Positions 17,642 to 28,117 of a DNA stretch of 64,000 nt are shown here, piece by piece. Location: assembly GCF_030409415.1 (NCBI RefSeq), contig NZ_JAUFPW010000009.1, positions 124,001 to 188,000 on the forward strand. Direction: 5' to 3'. This DNA comes from Pedobacter aquatilis (lineage in GTDB: Bacteria > Bacteroidota > Bacteroidia > Sphingobacteriales > Sphingobacteriaceae). The translations under genes and the position numbers were made by a program. Position 1 is the first letter of the stretch. Each line of letters begins with the position of its first letter. The notes below the pieces were generated by a model that was given only the letters and a program-made list of their open reading frames with translations, did not search any database and was not told the DNA's origin.

Positions 17642-20600
17642 ATGCCTCAACCTTTAAAAATTCTTCAAGCTTCTGCAGGCTCAGGTAAAACGTTCAGTTT
17701 AACTGCACATTACCTCACACTACTTTTTTCTAGCGAGAATAAATACCGAGAAATTTTAGCCGTAACCTTTACCAACAAGGCTACAGAAGAAATGAAAACC
17801 CGAATTTTAGAGGTTTTAATTGGCCTGGCTCAAGGAAATCCTTCAAAAAAAATTGATGATTACCGAAAGTTGATTCTAAAAGCTTATCCACAATTGAGTT
17901 CTCAGGAACTTCAAAGCAAAGCAGATAAAATTTACCGAAAAATTCTTCACGATTACAGTCGTTTTTCGGTAAGTACTATTGATGGTTTTGTGCAAAAAGT
18001 TATTCGTGGCTTCGCATTTGAGTTGGGTTTAAATGCCGATTATAATTTAGAAATGAATTATGATAAGGTAAAAGACGATTTGGTAAATAAGCTTGATGAA
18101 GCTTTAAATGACAATAAACAACTTTTACAGTGGATTATTGATTTGGCAATCGAACGCATCAGCGATAATAAAAGTTGGAATTACAAAATCGAACTCTATA
18201 ACCTTATTGGAGAAATTTTCTCAGAACGATTTCAGATTTTTGAATCTGCGGTTGAAGAATTAGGATTAGAGAACATTGATGAACTATTCAAAAAATACAT
18301 CAGTGTTACCAAAGATGAAATCAAAAATTTTGAGAGCGAAATTATTCAGTTAGCAACTGATGCCCGTGAAGCACTTGAAGTTTTAGGTGTAGAAAACGAT
18401 CAGTTAAAAGGAAAATCTAGAAGTCCGCTGACGAAATTAGTTGTGGTGGCAAGAGGTGATTTTTCAAAAATTGAAGCGCTTTTTAACCTTATCGATGAGC
18501 CTGATGAATGGTTTCAAAAAAATGCAGATAATCCTGAAGCTTTTGCTACAGTTAACCCGATTTTACAGCAGATTAAAACACATTATCTAAATCATTTGCC
18601 AAATTACCAGTTGGCAATCGCCTTTAATAAAAACCTGTATTATTTACGTTTGATGCAGGAAATTGCAGTCCTGCTGAAAGAATATCGGGCAGAAAATGAT
18701 AATCTTTTAATCAGTGATGCGCAAAAATTAATTTCGGGAATTACAGAAGATGCAGGCGACAATCCATCATTTATTTGGGAAAAAGTTGGCAATCGTTACC
18801 GTAATTTTTTGTTTGATGAATTCCAGGATACATCAACCAGTCAGTGGGGAAGTTTTAAATCCCTATTAACCAATGCCATTGCCACGCCAAGCTTAGATTT
18901 AACCGACCATCTGATTGTTGGCGACACGAAACAATCTATTTACCGTTGGCGAAATGGCGATTGGAACATCTTACATAAACATGCAAAGTTAGATGTTGGT
19001 GCGCACAATGTTATCGAAGATAGTTTAGAAGAAAATTATCGCAGTACCGAAAACATCATCACCTTCAATAATTTCCTTTACCGACAAATACCGGCAACAC
19101 TTCAGGAAGAGCTGAATCAGAATATTACTGGCAAACCCGCACATATTACAGCCTGGTGGGATTCGCAATATTACAACTCCATAATTACTGATATTTACGC
19201 AGGTTCTACGCAAAATTTTGCGCCACAAACCGTAAAGGGCGGAACCATAAAAATTAAAAAATTTAGCAAAGAACATGCGCCAGATGAAGTGCGTTTTACG
19301 GAAACAATTTTCAGAGATATTGCGCTGAATGATATTATTGAGGAGATTCTCTACCTAAAAAATGAACAGCATTATGCGCTAAAGGATATTGCAATCCTGG
19401 TTCGCTCCAATAGCGAGGCCATGTTAACCGTTCAAAAATTGATGGAGCAAAAACTTCCTGTTTTATCTGGTGATGCCTTGCTGATTTCGAATAATTCTGC
19501 TGTACAACTTATCATCAATACTTTGAAAACATTAATTGGTTTAGATGCGCAAACCGCTTTATACAAGGCAAACTGCATTGCACTTTACCATTCGCTGCAC
19601 GAAAAAGAAGCAAATGCAAATCATTATTTAAACTTAAATAATACCTCATTAAGTTCTTTAAGTCATGTTTTACCAAAATCGCTTTGCGAAAACTGGCAAT
19701 CGTGGCTACAACTTCCCTTGGCAGAATTAGTCGAAATTTTATTTGAAGCGTACGACCTTAAAAACCTCAATCAGCATCTACCTTATTTATTAGCTTTTAG
19801 AGATTTAACCGCTAATGCGGGAAAACTTGGTGAAAAAGGCATCATTTCCTTTTTAACCTGGTGGGATGAAGATGGTATAAAAAAATCGCTTCCATCGCCC
19901 GAAGGTGCAGATGCCATTCAAATTATTACCATCCATAAATCTAAAGGATTAGCTTTTAGAGCTGTCTTTTTGCCGTTTTGCAATTGGGAAGTTAAGGGTA
20001 AAACAAATTCAACTTTCTGGGTTTCATCAGAAGATACGATTTATAAAGAGCTTAGAGGAATTCCTTTAAAATATAATGAGGCTTTGGCCGATTCTGCCAT
20101 TGCACAAGCTTATTATGAAGAATTGCTCTACAACAATATGGATGCCTTAAACATGCTTTATGTTGCCACAACGCGGTCGAAAGATTATTTATATATCGCT
20201 ACGATGGGCAAAAAAGAGCCAAAACTTTCGAACATGGGCGATGTGATAAACTTCACTTTCGATGAACAGTTTGATGAAAATGGCGTTTACGAAATTGTGG
20301 ATTTTATAAAAAATGAAAGCAAAACTGAAGAAACGAATTTCATTAATTTAAAGCATTATCCAACCACTAGCCGATTATCTGAGCTTTATATTCCATCAGA
20401 AGAAAAGCACTTAAAGCATTTGGTTAACATCGAAAATTCTGGTAGAGAAGGTTCTTTGCTTCATGATATTTTAGCGAGCGCAACTACCGAAAAAGGTGTG
20501 GAGGATTACATCTCAAATCTTATTCTACAAGGCATAATCAAGGCAGAAGAAAAGGAAAAACTGGCGGAATCTGCAATGGAAGTTTTAAATCATCCAGAAC

Positions 20601-20866
20601 TAAAAGAGATTTTAAATAAAGCAACCGAAAGCATCACCGAAAAAAACATTATTGATGCAAACGGCAAGCTCCATCGACCAGATAAGGTTTTAATAAACGC
20701 CGATGAAGTGATTATTCTGGATTATAAATTTACTTTGGAAGAAAGCGATAAACACATTGAACAGGTATTAAATTATAAAAAATTACTTAGTCAAATGGGA
20801 TATGAAAATATTCATGCCTATTTGTTTTATGCAGTTAATCAAAAACTGAAACCAGTATTTAATTAA
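17642..20866 (+). CDS. UvrD/Rep-type helicase-nuclease, AddA-like
   Basis: A 1074-residue SF1A helicase with a C-terminal nuclease, the AddA half of an AddAB/RecBCD-like end-resection complex. Walker A is ASAGSGKTFS (10-19), Walker B is FDEFQD (391-396), then GDTKQSIYRWR, HKSKGLAF and MLYVATTRSKDYL. The RecB-type PD-(D/E)XK domain has His941 (LLHDIL), Asp1027 and Lys1029 (LDYKF). It processes double-strand DNA ends for recombination. The AddB-like partner lies 2.9 kb downstream. An outer-membrane barrel gene sits between them. Confidence 0.9.
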   Translation: MPQPLKILQASAGSGKTFSLTAHYLTLLFSSENKYREILAVTFTNKATEEMKTRILEVLIGLAQGNPSKKIDDYRKLILKAYPQLSSQELQSKADKIYRKILHDYSRFSVSTIDGFVQKVIRGFAFELGLNADYNLEMNYDKVKDDLVNKLDEALNDNKQLLQWIIDLAIERISDNKSWNYKIELYNLIGEIFSERFQIFESAVEELGLENIDELFKKYISVTKDEIKNFESEIIQLATDAREALEVLGVENDQLKGKSRSPLTKLVVVARGDFSKIEALFNLIDEPDEWFQKNADNPEAFATVNPILQQIKTHYLNHLPNYQLAIAFNKNLYYLRLMQEIAVLLKEYRAENDNLLISDAQKLISGITEDAGDNPSFIWEKVGNRYRNFLFDEFQDTSTSQWGSFKSLLTNAIATPSLDLTDHLIVGDTKQSIYRWRNGDWNILHKHAKLDVGAHNVIEDSLEENYRSTENIITFNNFLYRQIPATLQEELNQNITGKPAHITAWWDSQYYNSIITDIYAGSTQNFAPQTVKGGTIKIKKFSKEHAPDEVRFTETIFRDIALNDIIEEILYLKNEQHYALKDIAILVRSNSEAMLTVQKLMEQKLPVLSGDALLISNNSAVQLIINTLKTLIGLDAQTALYKANCIALYHSLHEKEANANHYLNLNNTSLSSLSHVLPKSLCENWQSWLQLPLAELVEILFEAYDLKNLNQHLPYLLAFRDLTANAGKLGEKGIISFLTWWDEDGIKKSLPSPEGADAIQIITIHKSKGLAFRAVFLPFCNWEVKGKTNSTFWVSSEDTIYKELRGIPLKYNEALADSAIAQAYYEELLYNNMDALNMLYVATTRSKDYLYIATMGKKEPKLSNMGDVINFTFDEQFDENGVYEIVDFIKNESKTEETNFINLKHYPTTSRLSELYIPSEEKHLKHLVNIENSGREGSLLHDILASATTEKGVEDYISNLILQGIIKAEEKEKLAESAMEVLNHPELKEILNKATESITEKNIIDANGKLHRPDKVLINADEVIILDYKFTLEESDKHIEQVLNYKKLLSQMGYENIHAYLFYAVNQKLKPVFN

Positions 20867-20952
20867 CCAAATTAATATGTCCTGATGCTTATGGAAATTT
20901 TGAAGGAAATCCATCTTAAGCTAAAACCATATTTATAAAATTACGCTACTCA

Positions 20953-23790
20953 TTGAAAAACTTTCTAGTTCCACTCGTTGTAATTTTACTACTATTTGGC
21001 AAATCTCTTTTTGCACAAACTAACTGTGAGGTTACTGGCGTAGTTGCTGATTCGACAAAGAAAGCAATGAGCAATATCACGGTAAGGCTATATTCTACTA
21101 AAGATTCTCTGCGTACCACAACAGATGACAATGGTCGTTTTACATTTTCTAAAATAAATGCAAAGCAAATTACAATACACATTAGTGCTGTTGGATTTAA
21201 CACCCGAATGGCTAAATACACAATAAAGCCTGATATGCAGGAAATAGACCTGGGCACAATAATTTTATCAGCAGGAGAAATAACCTTGCCCGATGTAATA
21301 ATTAAAGCAAAGCCTGTGGCAATTAAGTACATGCAAGATACTATTGAATATGATGCAAATGCATTTAATGTTCAGGATGATGATAGAGTAAGCGACTTAT
21401 TAAAACAGCTTCCTGGTGTAGAGGTTGATGATGATGAAAATGTTACTGCCATGGGTAAAAGCATGACTAAGCTGAGGGTTAATGGTGAAGACTTTTTTAC
21501 TAATAATGTTAAAGACTTTATTTCAAAACTTCCTGCAGGAATTGTTGCCAAAATACAAGTAATTGATGATTTCGGCGATATGGCAAATTTTACGGGCATT
21601 AAAGTTGGTGAGCCTAACAAAATGCTGAATATCGTTACAAAACCAGGCATGAACAAGGGGCAGTTTGGTTTTATTGCCTTAAACGGTGGAACCAACAGAC
21701 AAATTGGAGGAGGTGCGAATGGTAATTACTGGAAGGGTTCGAAACAAATTAGTGGAGGGATGGGCTACAATGTTGCCGATAATGGAGCAGGACTTTCAAA
21801 AAATAAAAACACATCACTTTCCATTAACGATAAAATTAATAAAAACGCTCGGTTTGGCGCTAACTATAATTTTAATGGCAATAACAATAATAATAGAACC
21901 ATGCAGATTGCTGAAACCGTGAGTGAGTTAGGAAGATTAAATAGCCGACTAGAAAACTTTAATCAATCTTCTAATAATGGTCATAATTTTGGCCTAAATT
22001 TGAATCAAACCACTAAAGATATTTTTGTTACGGGCTCAGCATCCTTAAATTACAATCAATCTGAATCAGCTGCAAATTCTTTGAATAATCAAACAGGTTT
22101 TATAAGACAAGATTTTAAAAATAACTCTAATTCCAGTAATACTGCACCTAATCTGCAAGTAAATTTAGATTTCTCAAAGAAACTTAATAAAAATACCTTC
22201 TCAGGAAATTTTTCATTTTCAAATTCTACCAATAAATCTAATCAAGATATCAGCACAAATACATTGTATTACTCAGCAGCTGGCATTTTGCAAAAGGATT
22301 CATTACTTAATAGAATAGTTTATAATAACGGAGATACTAAACGATTTAATTTCGGTGTAAGTTATAGTTTCCTCTTAAAAAAGGATACTATTTTTACAAA
22401 AAGCTTATCCGTTAACTATCATGGCTCAGCAAACATCACCGAAAGCGACTTACAAACGCTGGTGCTTAATCCTGCAACTGGTAGAAATGTTAAAATAGAT
22501 TCATTGAGTATATTTACCAGAAATGCCTCAATAAATCAGTCTTTAAGTCTTAATTATAACCAATCTGGCAAGAAAAACAGGATGAGTGCTGGGCTAAATA
22601 TTAGTCCAAACTTAATAAAGAATAACTATCCCGAACTAAATTCAACATTCAATAATAATTATATCAATATCTCTCCAAGCATTAATTATTCAAAGACAAT
22701 TAGTAGTTCAAAATCATTATCGATTTTTTATCGTGGACAGAATAGTAATCCGTCCATTATGCAGATTCAACCTGTAAGAAACACACGTAATTTGCAGAAT
22801 ATTGTAATTGGAAACCCAAATCTGAAATCATCATTTAGTAATTCACTTTCAGCCAGTTTTAATTCATTTGGGAAAAAATCTAACATTTCATTTATGACTG
22901 GTGTTAGCTATAATACAATCAGGAATGAGATTGTTAACAGCACTACTTTTATTTCTGATACACTTGGGGCCTTTAAGCAAGAAACACGTTTTGAGAATGC
23001 GAATGGAAACTATAGTATTAATGGAAACTATGATCTAAATATCCCATTCAATAAAAGAAAATTTTCAATTAGTTTAAACGGTACTATTGGTAATTCTAGA
23101 AAGATTGCAATTGTAAATAGTATAAAAACATATAATCAGGGACTAAATTTTTCGCAAAGCATTAATGGCTCAATGAACCAGAAAAAGGTAACCACCAATG
23201 TAAGTTTAACTTACAGTATGAGCACAAATAATGATAATAACTTCATGTATCCTATGCCTACCGACCCTTCTTTTAACTATAACTTATTAATGAATACAGG
23301 TCAATCGTTTTTTACAACCAAAAGTTTAAGCAGCAACATTTCGTCATCTTTACGACTTAAAAATTTTCGCTTTGGTTTTAATGGGAATTATATGCTCAAC
23401 AACAATAATACTGCTAATACAATTACTCAAAATATAAATGCTAAAACACAATCGTTTAACCTTGGTGCATCTGGAAATGGAACAGCCCTTAAATCATGGA
23501 ATTTTAACTTCAGTGGAAATAAAAGATTTACTAAAGGTTATAATTTAAATAATATAAATCCATTGATTATTAACTTAGGAGTTGGAAAATCATTCTTAAA
23601 AAGTAAAAGTCTATCTTGTACAGTTAGTGTTAACGATTTACTTAATGAAGGTAATAATATTTCGCAGAGTATATTTGGGAATACCATTATCGAAAGCAGA
23701 AATAACCAAGTGATGCGTGTAGTTAACTTTGGATTGAATTATAATATATCAACCTTTGGAGGTAAAAAATTTAGATTGAGAACCGATTAA
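20953..23790 (+). CDS. outer membrane beta-barrel protein with CarboxypepD-reg domain
   Basis: 945 residues: a signal peptide (1-21, SLFA-Q), an N-terminal carboxypeptidase-regulatory-like domain (about 25-100), a plug-like region (LLKQLPGVEVDDDENVTAMG, then KLRVNGEDFF) and an Asn/Ser-rich beta-barrel (OMP_b-brl_3 type). It resembles a TonB-dependent receptor. The ligand is unknown. The only usable start is TTG at 20953. It lies between the AddA-like and AddB-like genes, 22 bp before the latter, so the three are probably co-transcribed. Confidence 0.85.
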   Translation: MKNFLVPLVVILLLFGKSLFAQTNCEVTGVVADSTKKAMSNITVRLYSTKDSLRTTTDDNGRFTFSKINAKQITIHISAVGFNTRMAKYTIKPDMQEIDLGTIILSAGEITLPDVIIKAKPVAIKYMQDTIEYDANAFNVQDDDRVSDLLKQLPGVEVDDDENVTAMGKSMTKLRVNGEDFFTNNVKDFISKLPAGIVAKIQVIDDFGDMANFTGIKVGEPNKMLNIVTKPGMNKGQFGFIALNGGTNRQIGGGANGNYWKGSKQISGGMGYNVADNGAGLSKNKNTSLSINDKINKNARFGANYNFNGNNNNNRTMQIAETVSELGRLNSRLENFNQSSNNGHNFGLNLNQTTKDIFVTGSASLNYNQSESAANSLNNQTGFIRQDFKNNSNSSNTAPNLQVNLDFSKKLNKNTFSGNFSFSNSTNKSNQDISTNTLYYSAAGILQKDSLLNRIVYNNGDTKRFNFGVSYSFLLKKDTIFTKSLSVNYHGSANITESDLQTLVLNPATGRNVKIDSLSIFTRNASINQSLSLNYNQSGKKNRMSAGLNISPNLIKNNYPELNSTFNNNYINISPSINYSKTISSSKSLSIFYRGQNSNPSIMQIQPVRNTRNLQNIVIGNPNLKSSFSNSLSASFNSFGKKSNISFMTGVSYNTIRNEIVNSTTFISDTLGAFKQETRFENANGNYSINGNYDLNIPFNKRKFSISLNGTIGNSRKIAIVNSIKTYNQGLNFSQSINGSMNQKKVTTNVSLTYSMSTNNDNNFMYPMPTDPSFNYNLLMNTGQSFFTTKSLSSNISSSLRLKNFRFGFNGNYMLNNNNTANTITQNINAKTQSFNLGASGNGTALKSWNFNFSGNKRFTKGYNLNNINPLIINLGVGKSFLKSKSLSCTVSVNDLLNEGNNISQSIFGNTIIESRNNQVMRVVNFGLNYNISTFGGKKFRLRTD

Positions 23791-23812
23791 ATAACAAAGC
23801 AAAATTTATTAA

Positions 23813-26677
23813 ATGAAACCATTTTTACAAGAAGTTGCCGAAGATTTAATTGCCAGATTTGGAAATGAGCTAGAAAACTGCGCCATTGTTTTTAATAACA
23901 AGAGACCAGCCGCTTATTTGCAAAAACACTTTGCTGATATTATTGGCAAGCCATTTTTCAGCCCATCTTTTTTTACCATACAAGAGTTTTTTGCCTGCTC
24001 TACCAATTTTAAAATTGCCGATTTCTATTTGCAGTTTTTTACGCTACACAAAATTTATAATCAGCTTTTGGCTGAAGAAAAACTCGAAACCATTTCAAGC
24101 CATAAATTTTTTCCGCTGGCAAAAATTATTTTGAGCGATTTTAACCAAATTGATGCGGATTTAGTTGATGCCGAAAAATTGTATCGCGATTTGGAAGATA
24201 TTTCAATTATCAACCAAGATTTCGATTATTTAAGCCCTGAACAATATCAGTTTCTCTCCCAATTCTGGACTTCTTATTCTGAGGGAAAACATAAAAAACA
24301 GCAAGAACTTTTTATAAAAATGTGGCGCAGAATGCCCAAACTTTATAATAAATTTCACACTGTATTAAAGGAACAGGGTTATTTAACCAATGGTTCTGTA
24401 TATCGCCATTTGGCTGATGATATTACAAGTCACCAGGAATTTATTTCCAACTTTGAAAAAGGAAAAATCATATTTGTTGGCTTTAATGCGTTGAGCAGTG
24501 CGGAAGCGAAAATTTTTACGCAATTGCAGGAAGCCGAAAAAGCACTTTTTTATTTCGATGCAGACCGTTATTATTTAGATGATACTTCTCAGGAAGCTGG
24601 CTTGTTTTTAAGGAAAAACCTTAACCTGCTTGGTTTGAAAAATGAGTTTGCTAACCGGGAAAGTTTAATGAAAACTGAGCAACATGATGTTAGCGTTTTC
24701 AAGGTTCAGGGGCAATCTGCGCAAGCAAAAATTCTTAATAATATTTTAGAAGAAGATTATACGAATGCCGAAACGGTTGGCAAAACAGTTGTGGTTTTAG
24801 CCGATGAAAGCTTGCTCATTCCAACTCTACAAACCATTCCGGCAAGTTTCAATGGAACTGAAATCGACCTCAATGTAACGATGGGTTTTGCTTTATCAAC
24901 TTCAAGCATTTTTGGCTTGGTAGATTTATGGCTAACCAGCCAGCTAGAGGTTTTGCAGAGCGATAAAATTAGCTACAAAAGTGTTGAAGCTTTTCTAACC
25001 CATCCATTAACAGGTTTGTCGCAAAAAATGCGTGATAAAATCCTGACCGCACTTTTGGAAGAAAATCAGGTTGAGATAGACCACAAACGCCTTTTAAGGC
25101 AAAATGGTTTATTCGAAGTTTTCTACAAAAAAATTGAGGAACCGCAGTTTGTTGTCACGAATTTACTCGAGGTTTTGGATTTTGTTTTAACCAGATTATC
25201 GAATGCGAAAACCTTAAAGAAAATCGATGCGGAGCTTTTCGTAAAAACCATTCAGGAGCTAAACCGCTTACACGATACTTTCAACAGTCATATAGGGAAG
25301 GAGGAGATTCCATTCGTAATTTATTTGGTCCAAAAATCGCTGCAAGCCATCGCTGTCCCGCTTTCTGGCGACCCGCTCAATGGCATACAGGTTATGGGTT
25401 TGCTCGAAACCAGAAATCTAAATTTTGACAAGGTTGTTATTTTAGGCTTTAATGAGGGCATCATTCCAAAATCATCCATCGGAAATAGCTTTATTCCGGA
25501 TTCCATCCGCAGGGTTTATGGCTTGCCAGTTCTGGAGAATTTAGATGCGATTTCATCTTATATGGTTTACAGATTGATGCAAAGGGCAAAAAACATCAAT
25601 TTTGTTTACAACAGCCTAACGGATGAAAGTACATCGGGCGAAGCCAGCAGAATTTTAAAGCAATTGGAATACGAAAGTGGTTTTAACTTTACTTACCACG
25701 AATTAAATCTCGAAGTAAAAACCGAAGCTTTTAAAGAAGTTCAGATTGAGAAAACCAACAATGCTTTCATTCAGGAAACGTTGCAAAAATATCTGGATAA
25801 AAAGAAAATCCTTTCTCCATCGGCTCTAACGCAATATATTTCGAACCCGATTGATTTTTTCTTCAACTACATTGCAGGCATAAAAGAGCCTAAAGAGATT
25901 AGTGCCGTTGTAGAAGCAAATGAAATTGGTTCTATCTTGCACAAGGTGATGGAATATTTTTATGAGGATTTACGCAAAGCTGAAATTACTGCCGAACGAA
26001 TTAATGAGCAAAGGAAGTTGGTTCCAAAACTCATTCAAAAAGCTTTTAACGCGGTAATGTTTAACCATCCAGATTTGGTGATGGAATATAAAGGCATGCA
26101 AAAAGTGATACTTGCAATCGTGGAAGCTTATGTTAAAATCATTTTAGACCAGGATATTTCGCAAACGCCATTTACCATCATCAGTTTGGAGCAAAAAGTT
26201 GAGGCCATAATCAGTTTTTCGCTAAATGGCAAAGAGGAAAGCATTAAAATTTTCGGTTATATCGATAGGGTGGATGTTAAGGATGGCATCACCAAAATTG
26301 TAGATTATAAAACAGGGAGCGACAAATTAGCTTTTAAGGATGTTGAAGAACTTTTTAATTCTGACGGTAAACACATTAACAAAGCATTAATTCAAACGTT
26401 ACTTTATACTTATGCTTACGAGCAATCTGCTGGAAAAACTTGTGTTGAGCCAAATCTATATATTGTTAAAACCATGAACGACCCAGTTTATGGCGGCGTT
26501 TGGTTTAAATCTAACCGACAAGTTTTGCGAGGCGATTTCCTTGAGGAAATAAAACCTATGTTTCTGGCTAAACTTAAAGAAAAACTAACCGAATTATTTG
26601 GCGCACCTTATTTTAAAGCCAGCGAGATACCCGATAATTATAAGTATTCGATTTATAAAACTTTGTTTGGGAAATAG
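23813..26677 (+). CDS. PD-(D/E)XK nuclease, AddB-like
   Basis: 954 residues with the architecture of AddB: a degenerate helicase-like body and a C-terminal nuclease with His710 (GSILHKVMEYF) and Asp831/Lys833 (KIVDYKTGS). VMGLLETRNLNFDKVVILGFNEGIIP near the middle is a UvrD-like helicase remnant. AddB proteins usually carry Cys ligands for a [4Fe-4S] cluster around the nuclease domain. Here the equivalent start SALTQYISNPIDFFFNY has Asn where Cys is usual, so the cluster is probably absent. It pairs with the AddA-like gene. Confidence 0.85.
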   Translation: MKPFLQEVAEDLIARFGNELENCAIVFNNKRPAAYLQKHFADIIGKPFFSPSFFTIQEFFACSTNFKIADFYLQFFTLHKIYNQLLAEEKLETISSHKFFPLAKIILSDFNQIDADLVDAEKLYRDLEDISIINQDFDYLSPEQYQFLSQFWTSYSEGKHKKQQELFIKMWRRMPKLYNKFHTVLKEQGYLTNGSVYRHLADDITSHQEFISNFEKGKIIFVGFNALSSAEAKIFTQLQEAEKALFYFDADRYYLDDTSQEAGLFLRKNLNLLGLKNEFANRESLMKTEQHDVSVFKVQGQSAQAKILNNILEEDYTNAETVGKTVVVLADESLLIPTLQTIPASFNGTEIDLNVTMGFALSTSSIFGLVDLWLTSQLEVLQSDKISYKSVEAFLTHPLTGLSQKMRDKILTALLEENQVEIDHKRLLRQNGLFEVFYKKIEEPQFVVTNLLEVLDFVLTRLSNAKTLKKIDAELFVKTIQELNRLHDTFNSHIGKEEIPFVIYLVQKSLQAIAVPLSGDPLNGIQVMGLLETRNLNFDKVVILGFNEGIIPKSSIGNSFIPDSIRRVYGLPVLENLDAISSYMVYRLMQRAKNINFVYNSLTDESTSGEASRILKQLEYESGFNFTYHELNLEVKTEAFKEVQIEKTNNAFIQETLQKYLDKKKILSPSALTQYISNPIDFFFNYIAGIKEPKEISAVVEANEIGSILHKVMEYFYEDLRKAEITAERINEQRKLVPKLIQKAFNAVMFNHPDLVMEYKGMQKVILAIVEAYVKIILDQDISQTPFTIISLEQKVEAIISFSLNGKEESIKIFGYIDRVDVKDGITKIVDYKTGSDKLAFKDVEELFNSDGKHINKALIQTLLYTYAYEQSAGKTCVEPNLYIVKTMNDPVYGGVWFKSNRQVLRGDFLEEIKPMFLAKLKEKLTELFGAPYFKASEIPDNYKYSIYKTLFGK

Positions 26678-26678
26678 G

Positions 26679-26820
26679 TTTGGCTAAAGCCAAATGGCAA
26701 CCAATCTCTAACCGTTGGTTGAAACCAATGGCAATGAAGATTTCAAATCGCCCAATATACATGCATTAATTGCAGTCTGCTTTAGCTGACTGCCTATATT
26801 AAATATTTGGGTGGCTTTAG
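26679..26820. repeat. REP-like palindromes, first group
   Basis: Three short imperfect palindromes: TTTGGCTAAAGCCAAA (26679-26694), CCGTTGGTTGAAACCAATGG (26712-26731) and GCAGTC...GACTGC (26772-26793). A TGGCTTTAGCCA palindrome begins at 26812. They share the stems found in the tandem units that follow. Confidence 0.75.
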
Positions 26821-26826
26821 CCAAAC

Positions 26827-27120
26827 CATAAACTTAAACCGTTGGTTGAAACCAACCGCAATTAATCTTGCAAATGCATAGAGGCGATATCACTCTGCTC
26901 AGTCACTTCTTTGCCGTCCAGCTTCAGCCGACGGATAAAAATTATTTTCTTATATTGGCTTTGGCAATGCATAAACTTTAACCGTTGGTTGAAACCAACG
27001 GCAATTAATCTTAGCAAACGCATAAAGGCAATATCACTCTCCTCAGTTATCTCTTTGCCGTCTGGCTTCAGCCGACGGATAATAATTATTTTCTTATATT
27101 GGCTTTAGCCAAACCATAAA
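26827..27120. repeat. tandem pair of about 145-bp REP units upstream of the transposase
   Basis: Two near-identical units (26827-26970 and 26970-27120). Each has palindrome CCGTTGGTTGAAACCAACSG (around 26840-26858, and 26982-27001), then CCGTCYRGCTTCAGCCGACG (26914-26934, 27058-27078), then TTGGCTTTRGCMAA (26955-26967, 27099-27112). These fit REP/BIME structures linked to tyrosine transposases. The second unit ends 3 bp before the transposase ATG. Confidence 0.85.
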
Positions 27121-27122
27121 AT

Positions 27123-27560
27123 ATGTCGTATGTAAAAATTTGGGTTCACTTGGTGTTCTCAACAAAAAACCGACATCCCTATTTAACCAAAAACATCCGT
27201 TATCAAGTTCAAAAACACATTATTGAAAACTGTGAAAAACAATCCATCTTCCTTAAAGCTATAAATGGATACACAGACCATCTGCATTGCTTAATATCTT
27301 TAGGAAAAGAACAAAATATCGCCAAAGTTGCACAGCTTATTAAAGGCGAATCTGGGTTTTGGATTAACAAAAATATGCTTGTTGATGGGACATTCATGTG
27401 GCAGGATGATTATTTCGCAGTATCAGTAAGCGAATCACAATTAGAAGCGGTTACAAACTACATCAAAAATCAAGAGTCGCATCATTCAAAAAAAACATTT
27501 GGAACAGAAGTAAAAGAATTCGCAGATAAATATAAATTTGAGATAATAAAAAAAATATAA
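27123..27560 (+). CDS. REP-associated tyrosine transposase (IS200-like, Y1/HUH family)
   Basis: 145 residues of the IS200/Y1 transposase fold: start MSYVKIWVHLVFSTKNRHPYL, HUH motif His53-Leu-His55 (GYTDHLHCLIS), and catalytic Tyr113 (VTNYIKNQESHH). The length and KEFADKY end are complete. It nicks and joins single-stranded DNA at hairpins. The cluster of REP palindromes directly upstream makes it a RAYT rather than a free IS200; no IS605-type tnpB is seen. Its stop overlaps the next gene's start (TAATG). Confidence 0.9.
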   Translation: MSYVKIWVHLVFSTKNRHPYLTKNIRYQVQKHIIENCEKQSIFLKAINGYTDHLHCLISLGKEQNIAKVAQLIKGESGFWINKNMLVDGTFMWQDDYFAVSVSESQLEAVTNYIKNQESHHSKKTFGTEVKEFADKYKFEIIKKI

Positions 27561-28117
27561 TGCTAACCCTCAACTTCACTAAATTTCCAAACCTCGAAAC
27601 CGAGCGATTGATTTTAAGAGAACACAATTTGGCAGATGCCGAGGCATTATTCGCAATGCGCACCAATGAAACGGTTATGAAGTACATTGACCGTGAGCGA
27701 CCAAAAGATTTAATGGAAATCAAAACCTTTATTACCAAGTTTAACGAGGGCTTCGAAAATGGCGACAACCTTGCTTGGGTAATTGCATTAAAAGAAAATC
27801 CCAACGAAATGATTGGCTCCATTGGTTTCTGGCGAACAGATTATGCAAACCACCGGGCAGAAGTTGGATATATGCTTCACCCCGATTATTGGCGGAAAGG
27901 AATGATATCCGAAGCCTTAAAAAGAACCATAGATTTTGGCTTTGAGGATATGAATTTGCACACCATAAAAGCAAACATTAATGTAGAAAATGATGCATCA
28001 AGGCAAATGCTTATTAAACACGGCTTTGCCAAAGAAGCGCATTTTAAGCAAGATTATTATTTCCGCGGGCAGTTTTTAGACAGCGAAATTTATGGTTTGA
28101 TGAATCCTGATCATTAA
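27560..28117 (+). CDS. GNAT family N-acetyltransferase
   Basis: 185 residues of the RimJ/RimL-type GNAT fold: start FTKFPNLETERLILREHNLADAEALF, acetyl-CoA loop region YMLHPDYWRKGMISEAL, and VENDASRQMLIKHGFAKEAH. It probably acetylates a protein N-terminus or small amine. It overlaps the transposase stop by one base (TAATG), so it is translated from the same message or was placed there by chance insertion of the RAYT locus. Confidence 0.88.
   Translation: MLTLNFTKFPNLETERLILREHNLADAEALFAMRTNETVMKYIDRERPKDLMEIKTFITKFNEGFENGDNLAWVIALKENPNEMIGSIGFWRTDYANHRAEVGYMLHPDYWRKGMISEALKRTIDFGFEDMNLHTIKANINVENDASRQMLIKHGFAKEAHFKQDYYFRGQFLDSEIYGLMNPDH

Noticed and set aside
26911..27108. 65-codon open frame on + before the transposase
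   Set aside because: Entirely made of the REP palindromes; its sequence repeats itself because the units are tandem.
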